A stretch of 64,000 bases of DNA, from NCBI RefSeq assembly GCF_000400715.1, contig NZ_KE007346.1, positions 518,256-582,255 of the forward strand, in the 5' to 3' direction. The notes under the pieces were generated by a model. The model was given only the letters and a program-made list of their open reading frames with translations. It was not told where the DNA came from and did not search any database. Positions 17,140-26,187 of the stretch are shown piece by piece (within the stretch, counting starts at the first letter, position 1; the number at the start of each line of letters is the position of its first letter). The translations under genes were made by a program, and so were the position numbers. Source of the stretch: Acinetobacter genomosp. 15BJ. Its GTDB lineage: Bacteria; Pseudomonadota; Gammaproteobacteria; Pseudomonadales; Moraxellaceae.

Positions 17140-18156
17140 TTAAATCAGTCCTGCATCCTTACATTCCAGTTTGATATAAGCATAGAAAATAGGCGCAACA
17201 ATCAGACCGCTGAGTCCAAAGATTGATTCAAAAATGAGCATCGCCAATAACACTTCCCAAGCACTGGCATTAATTTTGGTGCCAATGATTTTGGCATTGA
17301 CGAAGTATTCCAGCTTATGAATGATCACCAGATATGCCAATGCGATGGCTGCCACAGACAGGGAAATGGTCAAGCCAGCCATAATGATCAAAGTATTTGA
17401 AATCAGATTACCAATAATCGGTAGTAGACCAAAAATAAAGGTCAGAATGGTCAGGGTTTTGGCAAAAGGTAAATGGATATTGAAGATCGGTAGAACGATA
17501 AAGACAAAGATCATAAATAATGCGGTATTGATCAGGGAAATTTTCACTTGAGCAAAGACCACATTTTTAAACGAAACGGAAAGCTTTTGAATGCGATGCA
17601 GCACAGCCGCTTTAAACGCAGGTTGTGGCGCATGTTGTTTGAAATTCTGGATCGATACCAAAATCCCGACAATTAGACCAATCACCATTGTCGCTAGGTT
17701 ATGCAGAATATCGGTGCCTGTATTTTTGACGATCGAAATATTATTTTTGATAAAAGACAAAATCTGGTTTTTGATATCCGCCACGCTATGCGGCAAATAT
17801 CCTGGCAGGTAATGACTCATTTCCTCTTGGAATTTAATCAGTGTTTGATCGATCTTAAAGTTAAAGGAATTCAGTCCTGTACCTTTTAAATCATAGATCA
17901 CAAAGCTAATCAGACTGGTAATAAAAAAGCCAATCAGGAACGTGGTTAGAATACCCAGAATAATACTAATAAAGATACGTGCGCGTTGACCATCAATATG
18001 TTTTTCAACAATCGAACTTAAACTGTTAATAATTTCAAAGACCAGAAAACCTGCAAAAAAACTCGGAAGTAAATGCAGGGGAATGACCATCATTAAAAAC
18101 AAAGCCATTAAGATAAAACTGGCGATGATGCTTTGACGGTCACTGAGTAGATTCAT
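17140..18156 (-). CDS. AI-2E family transporter (PerM/YdiK-type membrane protein)
   Basis: The 338-aa integral membrane protein has about seven or eight hydrophobic segments: two at the N-terminus, one around 65-90, a group from 155 onward, and a closing region near 300-330. The pattern fits the AI-2E/UPF0118 family: a large loop after the third segment, then GLLPIIGN and the conserved C-terminal FGLSGLIVAPIFYAYIK. Members export small molecules such as AI-2 or act as Na/H antiporters; the substrate here is unknown. It lies alone between dps and the FabR-like regulator. Confidence 0.8.
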   Translation of the reverse strand: MNLLSDRQSIIASFILMALFLMMVIPLHLLPSFFAGFLVFEIINSLSSIVEKHIDGQRARIFISIILGILTTFLIGFFITSLISFVIYDLKGTGLNSFNFKIDQTLIKFQEEMSHYLPGYLPHSVADIKNQILSFIKNNISIVKNTGTDILHNLATMVIGLIVGILVSIQNFKQHAPQPAFKAAVLHRIQKLSVSFKNVVFAQVKISLINTALFMIFVFIVLPIFNIHLPFAKTLTILTFIFGLLPIIGNLISNTLIIMAGLTISLSVAAIALAYLVIIHKLEYFVNAKIIGTKINASAWEVLLAMLIFESIFGLSGLIVAPIFYAYIKLECKDAGLI

Positions 18157-18242
18157 GATCTAGATGCCTAGTTTAAGTTGTTGTTATGTTAAAGAACAAA
18201 CATATGATTTTGATGACATCTATCCTATTGCGCTGCGAACAA

Positions 18243-18938
18243 TTAATCAATTTCCATTTCATTGATATGGCGCGCGCCTTCTAAAATCATACGAATCATC
18301 ACCATGGTTTGTTCTGCCACTTCAGTGCGTTGCTCTGTAGGTAAATCCAGCACTTTTGCACCCATATTGAACACCAATTGGGTGATGGCTTTGGCAGCAA
18401 GATCAGCATGACTGAGCTTACTGTTATTCAAACGTTCTAAACGAATCAGGTCTTCTTGAAGCTCTTGCTGAAAGAAGTTGAGTTGACGGTCAACCGCTGC
18501 TTTATATGAGGTTGAACCCGTATAACCTTCGCGTAATAACAAACTTAGGTTACCCTCATCGGTATTCAATTGTTGAATAAACACTTCAACCGAACTGCGG
18601 ATAATGCTTTGCTGCTTTGAAGCCTGTAAACGTGCTTCACGAATAATCCGGCGCAGTACCAAACCCGATTGATCAATCAAGGCAATCGCCAGTTCATCAA
18701 TGTCTTTAAAGTGGCGATAGAAGCTATTTGGAGCAATACCTGCTTCACGCGCAATTTCACGCAAGCTGAGTGAAGCGATACTTTTTTGTGGGCCGATCAG
18801 ATTGAGTGTGGCTTGAAACAACTCTTCTTTGGTAATGGTTGCTTTTCTACCTACTGAGCGCACAGGAGATTTCATAGGAATGACATCTTGTTCGTTTAAG
18901 TTGTCATGGCTGAGTGGTAAAAAAGAAGAATGAACCAT
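18243..18938 (-). CDS. FabR/DesT-like TetR repressor of fatty-acid desaturation
   Basis: The 231-aa regulator closely resembles FabR: the helix-turn-helix SLREIAREAGIAPNSFYRHF lies at about residues 58-78 and is followed by DIDELAIALIDQSGLVLRRI, as in FabR and the Pseudomonas DesT group that sense acyl-CoA or acyl-ACP. It is divergent from a ferredoxin reductase and fatty-acid desaturase pair, the same arrangement as desT-desCB. The ATG at 18938 is chosen; an internal ATG at 18875 would remove a tail of 21 residues of unclear use. Control of the adjacent pair is inferred from position and the palindrome between them. Confidence 0.85.
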   Translation of the reverse strand: MVHSSFLPLSHDNLNEQDVIPMKSPVRSVGRKATITKEELFQATLNLIGPQKSIASLSLREIAREAGIAPNSFYRHFKDIDELAIALIDQSGLVLRRIIREARLQASKQQSIIRSSVEVFIQQLNTDEGNLSLLLREGYTGSTSYKAAVDRQLNFFQQELQEDLIRLERLNNSKLSHADLAAKAITQLVFNMGAKVLDLPTEQRTEVAEQTMVMIRMILEGARHINEMEID

Positions 18939-19003
18939 TGTTTTCAATATATAAGTAAGCTACTCGGGATTATAGCGATTGTCTGTGGACTTGTGAAATG
19001 TAA

Positions 19004-19051
19004 ATTATTATACGAGTATATATACAAATATATATACATATGTATAATAAT
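19004..19051. promoter_or_regulatory. Compound AT-rich palindrome, probable operator of the FabR-like repressor
   Basis: In the divergent gap, outer arms ATTATTATAC and GTATAATAAT (10 bp, perfect) enclose inner arms GTATATATA and TATATATAC (9 bp, perfect) around CAAA. The site lies 28 bp before the reductase start. It does not look like the published FabR or DesT operators, so the base specificity would be different. Confidence 0.6.
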
Positions 19052-19078
19052 TAGCAAACAACCAGAGTAAACCTGCTC

Positions 19079-20146
19079 ATGCAAGCAATTGAAAAGAGAA
19101 ATTCTCTATTTAATTCGTTGGCTCACAGTGTGATGAACAGCCATGACGCCAATTTTTGGTTACAGAAAATCAATCCATTGTGGTCGATTAATCAGTCTCT
19201 TGCCAAAATTGTAAAAAAACAAATCGTAGCAAAAGACACAGTCAGCCTTATTCTGCAATGCAACCGACATGTCGCTCGTGGTGTTGCAGGGCAGCATCAT
19301 CCTGTGACGGTTGATATTGCAGGTCGTCACTATGAGCGTACTTATAGTTTGATGCAGGTGGATGCCGATCATCTCTGTTTAACCGTGAAAAAAGTGGATC
19401 AAGGTTTAGTCAGTTCTTGGTTGGTTGAGGGCAGTCAAACTGGGGATATCTTACGTTTGGGACAGCCTTATGGTGAGATGCAGCAGACCGTTGCAACACC
19501 GCATTTAGTATTGCTGGCAGCGGGGAGTGGTATCACCCCGATGCTGAGTTTGATTGAAGCGTTATGTCAGTCAAAACAATTGAATACAACATCCGTCCAA
19601 TTGATGTATTGGGTCAAAACCCATGCCGATGCAGCTTATGCAGAATATCTGAAAGAAGTATCTGAAAATTTTTCAAATTTTAGTGCCCAAATTTTTTATA
19701 CCCAAGAACAAGATCAACGTTTAAATCAAAGCCATGCTGATCAAATCCGTGATTTAGCTGAAACCACGGTCTATGCCTGTGGACCATCGGGTTTTGCGGC
19801 AACAGCAGAAAGTCTGTTCCAAGATGCCGCTACATTGCAAACCGAAGCTTTTAGCTTGAGCCAATTTGATGTGGATGCAGCGGATACAGGCTTTGTGAAT
19901 GTCACGTTGACCCAATCCAATAAGACCATCGCCATTCCTAAAGGCCAATCGATTCTGTCTAGCTTAGAACATCAAGGCATCAAGCCAAATCATGGTTGCC
20001 GTATGGGGATTTGTAATAAATGTGCCTGTAATAAAGCACAAGGCGCAACCAAAAACTTATTGAATGGTGCTGCCAATAATGAACCAACACAGCTATTAAA
20101 AATTTGTGTCAATTCAGCCCAGTCTGATCTTGTGATTGATCTATAA
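19079..20146 (+). CDS. Ferredoxin reductase-like flavoprotein with C-terminal 2Fe-2S domain
   Basis: The 355-aa protein combines an FAD-binding reductase domain (residues 35-135, with RTYSLMQ as the flavin RxYS motif), an NAD(P)-binding domain (LLAAGSGITPMLSLIEAL, VYACGPSGF) and a plant-type ferredoxin domain from about 275 with cysteines in GCRMGICNKCACNK and a fourth near the end (LKICVN). This is the electron donor type known as DesC beside the DesB desaturase in Pseudomonas. It sits 14 bp ahead of the desaturase gene, so the two are clearly one operon controlled from the palindrome upstream. Confidence 0.9.
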   Translation: MQAIEKRNSLFNSLAHSVMNSHDANFWLQKINPLWSINQSLAKIVKKQIVAKDTVSLILQCNRHVARGVAGQHHPVTVDIAGRHYERTYSLMQVDADHLCLTVKKVDQGLVSSWLVEGSQTGDILRLGQPYGEMQQTVATPHLVLLAAGSGITPMLSLIEALCQSKQLNTTSVQLMYWVKTHADAAYAEYLKEVSENFSNFSAQIFYTQEQDQRLNQSHADQIRDLAETTVYACGPSGFAATAESLFQDAATLQTEAFSLSQFDVDAADTGFVNVTLTQSNKTIAIPKGQSILSSLEHQGIKPNHGCRMGICNKCACNKAQGATKNLLNGAANNEPTQLLKICVNSAQSDLVIDL

Positions 20147-20160
20147 GAGAGTAATTGATT

Positions 20161-21255
20161 ATGAACATGCCTGTTAAGATGGAATTTTTTAAAAATCCAA
20201 AAAATCGTGATTTAACTGCTGCAGAATTAGATGCTTTTGCTCGTGAACTCGATCAAATCAAACAAGAAGTATTAGACGATTTAGGCGAGAAAGATGCCAA
20301 ATATATCCGCCGTGTCTATTCCACCATTCGATATAGCAGTTTGGCTGGACGTGCATGTTTATTTCTAGGCTGGTTTCCTCCAGCATGGTTACTTGGAACA
20401 GGCTTACTCGGTTTCGCCAAAATCATGGAAAATATGGAGTTGGGTCACAATGTCATGCACGGTCAGTATGACTGGATGAATGATCCTAAATTTAATGGTC
20501 AAACCTATGAATGGGATACGGTGGGGACTTCAGATAACTGGCGTCAAACCCATAACTATAAACATCATACCTATACCAATGTAAAAGGCATGGATGACGA
20601 TGTCGGTTATGGCGTTTTCCGTTTGTTCCCTGAACAACGCTGGTCGAAGTTCACTTTAATTCAGCCAATCTATATCGTGCCATTTAGTCTGTTATTCCAA
20701 TGGGGGGTCGCAGTTCAAAATCTTGAATTGGGTAAGGTGCTGTATAAGCGGAAAACCATGGCACAATTCAAACGCGAATGGCAGCCTGCGCAAAAGAAAA
20801 TCCTCAAGCAAATGTTTAAGGACTATGTGTTCTTTCCATTGATTGCAGGTCCTGCAGCGATTCCCGTATTTACTGGTAACTTGGTGGCGAATGGGATTCG
20901 CAATGTCTGGACCTTCAGCATTATTTTCTGTGGTCACTTTACCAAAGATGTTGAAGTATTCCCGAAAGCCGTATTGCAAGATGAAAGCCGTGGTCATTGG
21001 TATATGCGCCAGATTCGTGGTTCATCCAATCTGACTGGTTCAGAAGCTTTTCATATTCTAACGGGACATTTGAGTCATCAAATTGAGCATCATTTATTCC
21101 CTGATATTCCTGCACGTCGCTATCGTCAAGTTGCACCGAAAGTACAGGCGGTTTGTGAGAAATATGGCCTGCATTATAACAATGCCAGCTTTGTGAAGCA
21201 GTTTGGTGAAGTGGTAGGACGTATTTTTAAATATGCACTGCCTTTTAAAAAGTAA
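20161..21255 (+). CDS. Membrane fatty-acid desaturase (DesB-like)
   Basis: The 364-aa membrane di-iron desaturase has the three histidine boxes: ELGHNVMHGQYD near residue 95, RQTHNYKHHTYTN near 130, and HLSHQIEHHLFPDIPARRY near 310. The hydrophobic segments lie around 60-85 and 160-250. It introduces a double bond, probably delta-9, into acyl chains using electrons from the preceding reductase. The ATG at 20161 is preferred to the TTG two codons earlier because AGAGAG precedes it at proper distance. The C-terminal box spacing places it with acyl-CoA/lipid front-type desaturases; exact regiochemistry is uncertain. Confidence 0.9.
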   Translation: MNMPVKMEFFKNPKNRDLTAAELDAFARELDQIKQEVLDDLGEKDAKYIRRVYSTIRYSSLAGRACLFLGWFPPAWLLGTGLLGFAKIMENMELGHNVMHGQYDWMNDPKFNGQTYEWDTVGTSDNWRQTHNYKHHTYTNVKGMDDDVGYGVFRLFPEQRWSKFTLIQPIYIVPFSLLFQWGVAVQNLELGKVLYKRKTMAQFKREWQPAQKKILKQMFKDYVFFPLIAGPAAIPVFTGNLVANGIRNVWTFSIIFCGHFTKDVEVFPKAVLQDESRGHWYMRQIRGSSNLTGSEAFHILTGHLSHQIEHHLFPDIPARRYRQVAPKVQAVCEKYGLHYNNASFVKQFGEVVGRIFKYALPFKK

Positions 21256-21269
21256 GCGATAACGCCTAG

Positions 21270-21306
21270 AAAAGCCCTGAATGCATATGCTTCAGGGCTT
21301 TTTTAT
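21270..21306. terminator. Bidirectional terminator after the desaturase
   Basis: AAAGCCCTGA and TCAGGGCTTT form a ten-base stem over a short loop, with a T-run shared by the convergent DUF4442 gene. Confidence 0.8.
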
Positions 21307-21307
21307 T

Positions 21308-21775
21308 TTATTTCTTCTTTTTGGAAATCCACATGGTAATGGTGGCATGGAAAACTTTTTCATTATGTTGATCGAGTACATCAACATTCACCAGATATTC
21401 ACCTGCTTTGTCCCAATCGTAATGCTCATCAACAGGGCTAGCAATCGCAATCAGATCAGTTTCAGCCTTCTTTAAATATTCAACCGTCATGCCTTTGGGA
21501 ATCCAGCGATGGGTTGTGGGTACCGTCACTTCAGTCATGGTTCCACCTGCAAGTTCTGCCATGTTACACATCGCTATCGCATGTACCGTACCAATATGAT
21601 TCAACACGCTCCGTTTTTTCTTGATACTAATTTTGCAGGTATTAGGTTTAAGTTCTTCAAACAGCGGGGAAATACTACTGAAATACGGCGCTTTAACACA
21701 CAGCATTCGAGTAAATGTCCATTTACCTGTAGGTAAGGCTGATACTTTATTCCATAAATCTAAGGTGTTTGCCAT
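21308..21775 (-). CDS. DUF4442 hotdog-fold protein
   Basis: The 155-aa protein fits the DUF4442/thioesterase-like hotdog group: a central helix segment LNHIGTVHAIAMCNMAELAGG followed by beta strands VTVPTTHRWIPKGMTVEYL and VFHATITMWI. Such proteins act on acyl-CoA or acyl-ACP thioesters or have lost that activity; no catalytic Asp in the usual place is obvious. It is divergent from a TetR regulator with a clear palindrome between them, which suggests it is that regulator's target. A link to lipid metabolism is inferred from the fold and the desaturase next door. Confidence 0.65.
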   Translation of the reverse strand: MANTLDLWNKVSALPTGKWTFTRMLCVKAPYFSSISPLFEELKPNTCKISIKKKRSVLNHIGTVHAIAMCNMAELAGGTMTEVTVPTTHRWIPKGMTVEYLKKAETDLIAIASPVDEHYDWDKAGEYLVNVDVLDQHNEKVFHATITMWISKKKK

Positions 21776-21790
21776 TTTAAATGTCCTGAT

Positions 21791-21825
21791 ACAGAATTAA
21801 ATTCTTTTGCAGAATATAATTCTGT
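21791..21825. promoter_or_regulatory. 35-bp palindrome, probable TetR operator
   Basis: Outer arms ACAGAATTA and TAATTCTGT (9 bp, perfect) and inner arms ATTCT and AGAAT lie symmetrically about 21808 between the divergent DUF4442 and TetR genes. Position and symmetry fit a site bound by the adjacent regulator. Confidence 0.6.
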
Positions 21826-21885
21826 TTACAAGCTGTGGTCAAGTCATACACAATAGTTCCGATTATTGGTCATTTTGATGAAAGC

Positions 21886-22509
21886 ATGCAGGCAGCTCAG
21901 CAATTATTAGAACGTTTATATCCACAACGTAGATCCTTATTAAAACGCCAGATTTTATCGGATGCCTTGTCCTGTTTTCTTGAATATGGTCTGGAAACGA
22001 CTAGCATTGACATGATCCGAGCAAAGTCAGAGAGCAGTGTCGGTGCGATTTATCATCATTTTAAAAACAAAGAAGGTGTGATTGCAGCACTGGTGTTTGC
22101 CGCATTGGACGATCAGGCGCAGCTACGCGATCAGTATTTACAACAAGCAAAAACACTCAAAGAATTGCTCTATGCACTGATTTATAGTTATACCGACTGG
22201 GTTTCTGATCAGCCCAAGTTCGCGCAATTTCTTTTGCTCGCTCATCTGAGTGTGCGACAGGGTGAATATCGACAAGTCTTAAATGACAAAAATAAACTCA
22301 GAAATCAACACATCATCGCGCATATTTCCAACTATGCCGATGCCAGTGTATTAAAATCAGTGCCAGCAGAGTTGATGATGTCTTTGGTGATCGGTGCCAG
22401 TGAAAGTTATTGCCGTGCTTGGTTGTCTGAAAAAGTGTTGACCAGTCCGACGGCTTATCGGGAAATACTGGCACAAGCGGCTTGGGATTCATTACAACAT
22501 TTGAGCTAA
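21886..22509 (+). CDS. TetR/AcrR-family transcriptional regulator
   Basis: The 207-aa protein has an N-terminal helix-turn-helix (ILSDALSCFLEYGLETTSIDMIRAKSES then VGAIYHHFKNKEGVIAALV, residues about 23-68) typical of TetR repressors, followed by an all-helical ligand domain. The start is uncertain: a GTG at 21835 would give 224 residues, but the ATG leaves the usual short tail ahead of the HTH. It is divergent from the DUF4442 gene and presumably binds the palindrome between them. The ligand is unknown. Confidence 0.8.
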   Translation: MQAAQQLLERLYPQRRSLLKRQILSDALSCFLEYGLETTSIDMIRAKSESSVGAIYHHFKNKEGVIAALVFAALDDQAQLRDQYLQQAKTLKELLYALIYSYTDWVSDQPKFAQFLLLAHLSVRQGEYRQVLNDKNKLRNQHIIAHISNYADASVLKSVPAELMMSLVIGASESYCRAWLSEKVLTSPTAYREILAQAAWDSLQHLS

Positions 22510-22544
22510 GCTTAATCAGATAACAACAATCAGGATCATTATTG

Positions 22545-23006
22545 ATGAGAGCAAACCAGCAGAAGATACAATTTACAGGGGCTTGTTTGTGTGGGGCAAT
22601 CAGCTTTCAGTTCCATCTGACAAAAATCAAAATGATGTATCGTTGTTATTGCAGCCTATGCCGCAAGCAGAGTGGAGCTGCATCGAATGCCTCCACCTTT
22701 GTGCAGACGGAATCATTTCAATGGCAGCAAGGCGAGCAGTTGATTCAGACTTATATTAAAGATACCGGTTTTAATAGTAGTTTCTGTCGGCAATGTGGAT
22801 CACCTGTCCCCAATGCACTAACGATCAACCCAAAGGTGATGTGGATTCCTTTGGGACTGGTTCAGGAGGATTTTATTGCAGAGCTTGAGTTAAATTTTTG
22901 TGCGAACTCCAAAACCAGTTGGGCTGAGACGCATCAAAAACTTACGGAATTTGATGAGTTACCTAATAGCATTGAGTTGACACATTATTTTGAAATCAAT
23001 CAATAA
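22545..23006 (+). CDS. GFA/CENP-V family zinc protein
   Basis: The 153-aa protein has the two zinc sites of the glutathione-dependent formaldehyde-activating (GFA) family: CLCGAISF, CYCSLCRKQSG with FV spacing, and FCRQCGSPVP. Most members are not proven formaldehyde enzymes, so only the family is claimed. It follows the TetR regulator by 35 bp on the same strand and might be co-transcribed with it. The ATG at 22545 is preferred over the adjoining TTG. Confidence 0.8.
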   Translation: MRANQQKIQFTGACLCGAISFQFHLTKIKMMYRCYCSLCRKQSGAASNASTFVQTESFQWQQGEQLIQTYIKDTGFNSSFCRQCGSPVPNALTINPKVMWIPLGLVQEDFIAELELNFCANSKTSWAETHQKLTEFDELPNSIELTHYFEINQ

Positions 23007-23034
23007 AAAGCCGAATGTGAACATTCGGCTTTAG
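23007..23034. terminator. Bidirectional terminator between GFA gene and TonB receptor
   Basis: AAAGCCGAATG and CATTCGGCTTT pair around a TGAA loop between two converging genes. Confidence 0.7.
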
Positions 23035-23038
23035 AGTG

Positions 23039-25198
23039 TTAGAAATCAAACGAGGTCTGTAAATAGTAGGTACGAGAAGGGCCTGCGTAGATGCCACCCA
23101 CCTGATCTGCGGAACGGGTGTAATAGTCATGATTGAATAGGTTTTTCACACCTAAGCCAACTTTTAAGCCTGACAGGGAGGTATCGGCAAAGTCATAAGC
23201 GGCGCGAACACCAACAATACCGTAACCCGGAATATTGCCATAACGACCCGTACCATCATTGTTATTTCCAGAGGCAGTTTGACGCGACTGTGCATAGAGA
23301 TTGGTGTTGAAGGTCCATTGATCACGTTTGTAGTCCACACCCGCATTACCAACCCAGTTTGAATAGAAATCCAGTTCATTGCCTGAGTCTTGGCCTGCCG
23401 ATGCTGTTGCTTTGGTATAGGTGGTATTGGCATACATCGAGACATTGGCTAGGTCATCATTAATTGCACCTAGATTATATTTAAAGCCGAGTTCAGCACC
23501 CTTATGCTTGGTCGCCCCCAGATTTGAATAGGTTTGTGTGGCATCATCACGCTTGAACTGATCGGCGAAATCAATATAGAACAGGGTAAATTCAAGCGAT
23601 AAATAATCGTCCAGATAATGTGTGCCGATTTCATAATTATCTGCTTTTTCAGGATTCAAGCCATCCATGGTCAAATAAGCACCTCTGGCATTGGTATTGG
23701 CCATTTGACTATATTGCAGTGGAGCAAATGATTTACCGTAGTTGGCAAAAATATTCCATTGCTCATTGGCTTTGTACATCACCGCAAAGCTTGGCAGTAC
23801 AGCATCATAGGATTTGCTAGCATTCACGCCATTCAGAACTGAATAATCACGGTTTAACTTATACATGTTTTCATTGGTTTTAATTCGCTCGAAACGAATC
23901 CCAGGCGTGAAGGACCATGCGCCTAAATCGGTACGGTTATCGACATAGACGGCATGCGCTTCGGTGTCGCCATCCGCTTTGGTCCAGCCATAAAAATCAC
24001 TTGGGCCTGTATCACGGTTATAATTGGCGCGATCAACGGATTCACTGCTCGTTTCCTTTAAATAACGATAACCGACAGACACTTCATTCAGCGTATCGCC
24101 GAGCTGAAACGCATGTGAATAACGTGGTTCAATGGCAGTCACTTTATAATCACGTGGGGCAATCTGATAAAGACTGGAACCGCTGCGCTCTACACCTGCA
24201 TCACGATAACTATCCAGATGGTAGGCCAAAACTTCAAAGGCATTGTTGTCTTTTTTATAATTATATTTCAGGGACACGTCATTACGATTGCCTTCCATAT
24301 AGTCATAGTTGCGTAACGATTGATATGGGTTTTGCGCATACTGCGCAGGGGTTAAACCACCAGGCATATCCACCTTGGCTTCATAACGATGTAGATTCGC
24401 TTCAATGCTTGAATAATCATCTAGGGCATAGCTTGCTTTCAAACGCAGATCATTGATGTTTGAATAATCATTTTGATCACGATAACCATCGCCATTCACC
24501 CCAGAATAGAGCAAAGCCAGACCTAGGCCATTGTCTAAAGTAGTCCCAACAAACAGGTTTGGGTTGACTTTTAAATTACCATTTTCCGCCACTTCCGTGG
24601 TCATCCCAACACTGGCTGCAAAATTCTCTGGAATGCTGCGCGTATTAAAATTGATAATGCCACCGACGTTTTGTGGCCCAAAGCGGACGGAGCCAGCACC
24701 ACGAACCACATCAATCGATTCCATATTGCCCAAGGTGGTTGGGGCCAATGAAAGCTGAGGCTGTCCATAGGGCGCTACCGCTAAAGGGACGCCATCGATC
24801 ATCAGTTGCGAACGGGGTGAAAATCTTGAGGTTAGGCCTCGAACACCAATACTTAAGGAAGCATCACTGCCTGACGTACCTGAATTTTCAGAGGCTTGTA
24901 CACCAGGAACAGTACGTAGTGCTTCTTTGACTGAGGTAATACCTCGAGCTTCTAAGCTTTGTTGATCGACCACGGTACGAGCACCGGGGTGGTTGAGCAC
25001 TTTTTTGGCATTGGCTTGCTCTAACCAGTTGCCTTCAGCTTGGATGGAAATGGTTGCCAACGTTTGAGTGGTATTGCTTTGGCTATCATCTGCAAATGTT
25101 GTTGTCGCAACGCAGCTGATCAGTGCTGTGATGGCACAGCTTAGGGCAGAAGGCTTAAATTTGGAGAAATCAAGAGGAGCAGAAATCGAGCATGTCAT
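23039..25198 (-). CDS. TonB-dependent outer-membrane receptor (FecA-like, iron transport)
   Basis: This 719-aa protein has a signal sequence (hydrophobic to about residue 36, ending TTTFADD), then a plug domain (residues 65-175: RTVVDQQSLEARGITSVKEA, LMIDGVPLAVAPYGQPQ, IDVVRGAGSVRFGPQNVGG) and a 22-strand barrel closing with LQTSFDF and terminal Phe. The TonB box is likely ATISIQA near residue 50. Barrel and plug sequences are like FecA-type ferric-chelate receptors. A Fur-like site lies upstream. No siderophore or ABC transport genes accompany it, so the ligand is unknown. Confidence 0.88.
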   Translation of the reverse strand: MTCSISAPLDFSKFKPSALSCAITALISCVATTTFADDSQSNTTQTLATISIQAEGNWLEQANAKKVLNHPGARTVVDQQSLEARGITSVKEALRTVPGVQASENSGTSGSDASLSIGVRGLTSRFSPRSQLMIDGVPLAVAPYGQPQLSLAPTTLGNMESIDVVRGAGSVRFGPQNVGGIINFNTRSIPENFAASVGMTTEVAENGNLKVNPNLFVGTTLDNGLGLALLYSGVNGDGYRDQNDYSNINDLRLKASYALDDYSSIEANLHRYEAKVDMPGGLTPAQYAQNPYQSLRNYDYMEGNRNDVSLKYNYKKDNNAFEVLAYHLDSYRDAGVERSGSSLYQIAPRDYKVTAIEPRYSHAFQLGDTLNEVSVGYRYLKETSSESVDRANYNRDTGPSDFYGWTKADGDTEAHAVYVDNRTDLGAWSFTPGIRFERIKTNENMYKLNRDYSVLNGVNASKSYDAVLPSFAVMYKANEQWNIFANYGKSFAPLQYSQMANTNARGAYLTMDGLNPEKADNYEIGTHYLDDYLSLEFTLFYIDFADQFKRDDATQTYSNLGATKHKGAELGFKYNLGAINDDLANVSMYANTTYTKATASAGQDSGNELDFYSNWVGNAGVDYKRDQWTFNTNLYAQSRQTASGNNNDGTGRYGNIPGYGIVGVRAAYDFADTSLSGLKVGLGVKNLFNHDYYTRSADQVGGIYAGPSRTYYLQTSFDF

Positions 25199-25254
25199 AA
25201 GTGGATTGCCGAACGAAATGAGGTAGAGGAGTTATTTTGCGCTGTTATTCTAAT

Positions 25255-25269
25255 TGATTATAATTCTCA
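25255..25269 (-). promoter_or_regulatory. Fur box upstream of the TonB-dependent receptor
   Basis: TGATTATAATTCTCA matches the 7-1-7 Fur core TGATAATnATTATCA at 12 of 14 positions. It lies about 57 bp upstream of the receptor start, so iron repression is expected. Confidence 0.6.
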
Positions 25270-25421
25270 TTTATAGGTATTGTTTAGCAAAACTAATTAA
25301 AGTTTCACATAAAATATATAATTTTTTTTGTTAAGGGGTGAAATGTTGTCAGATAAACTGAATCAAAGTTTTGATTTCATTTAGATTGTAGCTTATGGGT
25401 GATATTCACTGTGAAAGAGAT

Positions 25422-25455
25422 AAAACGCCGAACTTAAACGTTCGGCGTTTTATAT
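25422..25455 (-). terminator. Hairpin after the SIMPL gene
   Basis: AAAACGCCGAAC and GTTCGGCGTTTT pair perfectly over twelve bases around TTAAAC. The A-run on the minus side of the stem suits termination of the SIMPL gene read on the minus strand. Confidence 0.7.
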
Positions 25456-25485
25456 TTAAAAATCATAGGATGTTTGTCAGCGCTA

Positions 25486-26187
25486 TTATTTAAATTGGAT
25501 TGAACCATTGGCACTGACCGTGATTTTTGATTCACCTGCTGCCATATCCTGAGCAGGGGCTGCTTCAGCCATGGCAAACTTAGCCATGCCACCGCGCATC
25601 ATCGGTTGCGGAAAGTAGTTGCTGGTATTCAGGTTTAAACTCACTAGGTTGTATTGGCCTTTATTCCATGCTTGGGTGATGGCTTGCGCACGTTGCTGGA
25701 AGTTCTTCGATGCTTCAATCATCAGCTCATTTTCAACTTTTTTACGCTGTTCATCCGACACGGTAAAGTTAATCGATTGGGTCTGGAAGCTCTGTTGCAA
25801 TTCGCTGATCAACTGGCTTGCGGTTTTAAAGTCTTTACTTTCCAGTTGGATTTCCGCGCGGGCACGCCATTCTTTCAACTTATTGCTGTCATTGTCATAC
25901 ACAGGATAGGTACTTTGTGCGCCTGTTTCGACTTTGACCTGTGAATATTTACGCGCAATCGCTTGTGCTTGATTCATCAGTTGGTTGATTTGATTTGAGA
26001 GTTCTGCAGGTTGTTTATTGCTTTTCTCGACATAAAGCACGGCACGCATTTCATCATTGGCAACCTGACGTGATGCATCCGCTTGGATATTCACAATGTT
26101 GTAGTTCAAGTTCTCAGTCTCGTGAGCAAAAAGGCTTGGGCTCAATGCAGCCCCGATCATTAATGTAGCAAGTGCTAAAGTACGCAT
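25486..26187 (-). CDS. SIMPL-domain (DUF541) periplasmic protein
   Basis: The 233-aa protein has a cleavable signal (MRTLALATLMIGAALSPSLFAHE) and then a SIMPL/DUF541 domain: VNIQADASRQVANDEMRAVLYVE, VETGAQSTYPVYDN, and the closing ESKITVSANGSIQFK, which is the usual last strand. Family members (for example E. coli YggE) form periplasmic rings and are linked with oxidative stress, but the biochemical role is unsettled. A Met/Ala/Pro-rich stretch (MRGGMAKFAMAEAAPAQDMAA) lies before the last strand. It is monocistronic. Confidence 0.8.
   Translation of the reverse strand: MRTLALATLMIGAALSPSLFAHETENLNYNIVNIQADASRQVANDEMRAVLYVEKSNKQPAELSNQINQLMNQAQAIARKYSQVKVETGAQSTYPVYDNDSNKLKEWRARAEIQLESKDFKTASQLISELQQSFQTQSINFTVSDEQRKKVENELMIEASKNFQQRAQAITQAWNKGQYNLVSLNLNTSNYFPQPMMRGGMAKFAMAEAAPAQDMAAGESKITVSANGSIQFK

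Noticed and set aside
23917..24456. 179-codon plus-strand frame inside the TonB receptor gene
   Set aside because: Antisense shadow, rich in His, Arg and Tyr, with no fold features.
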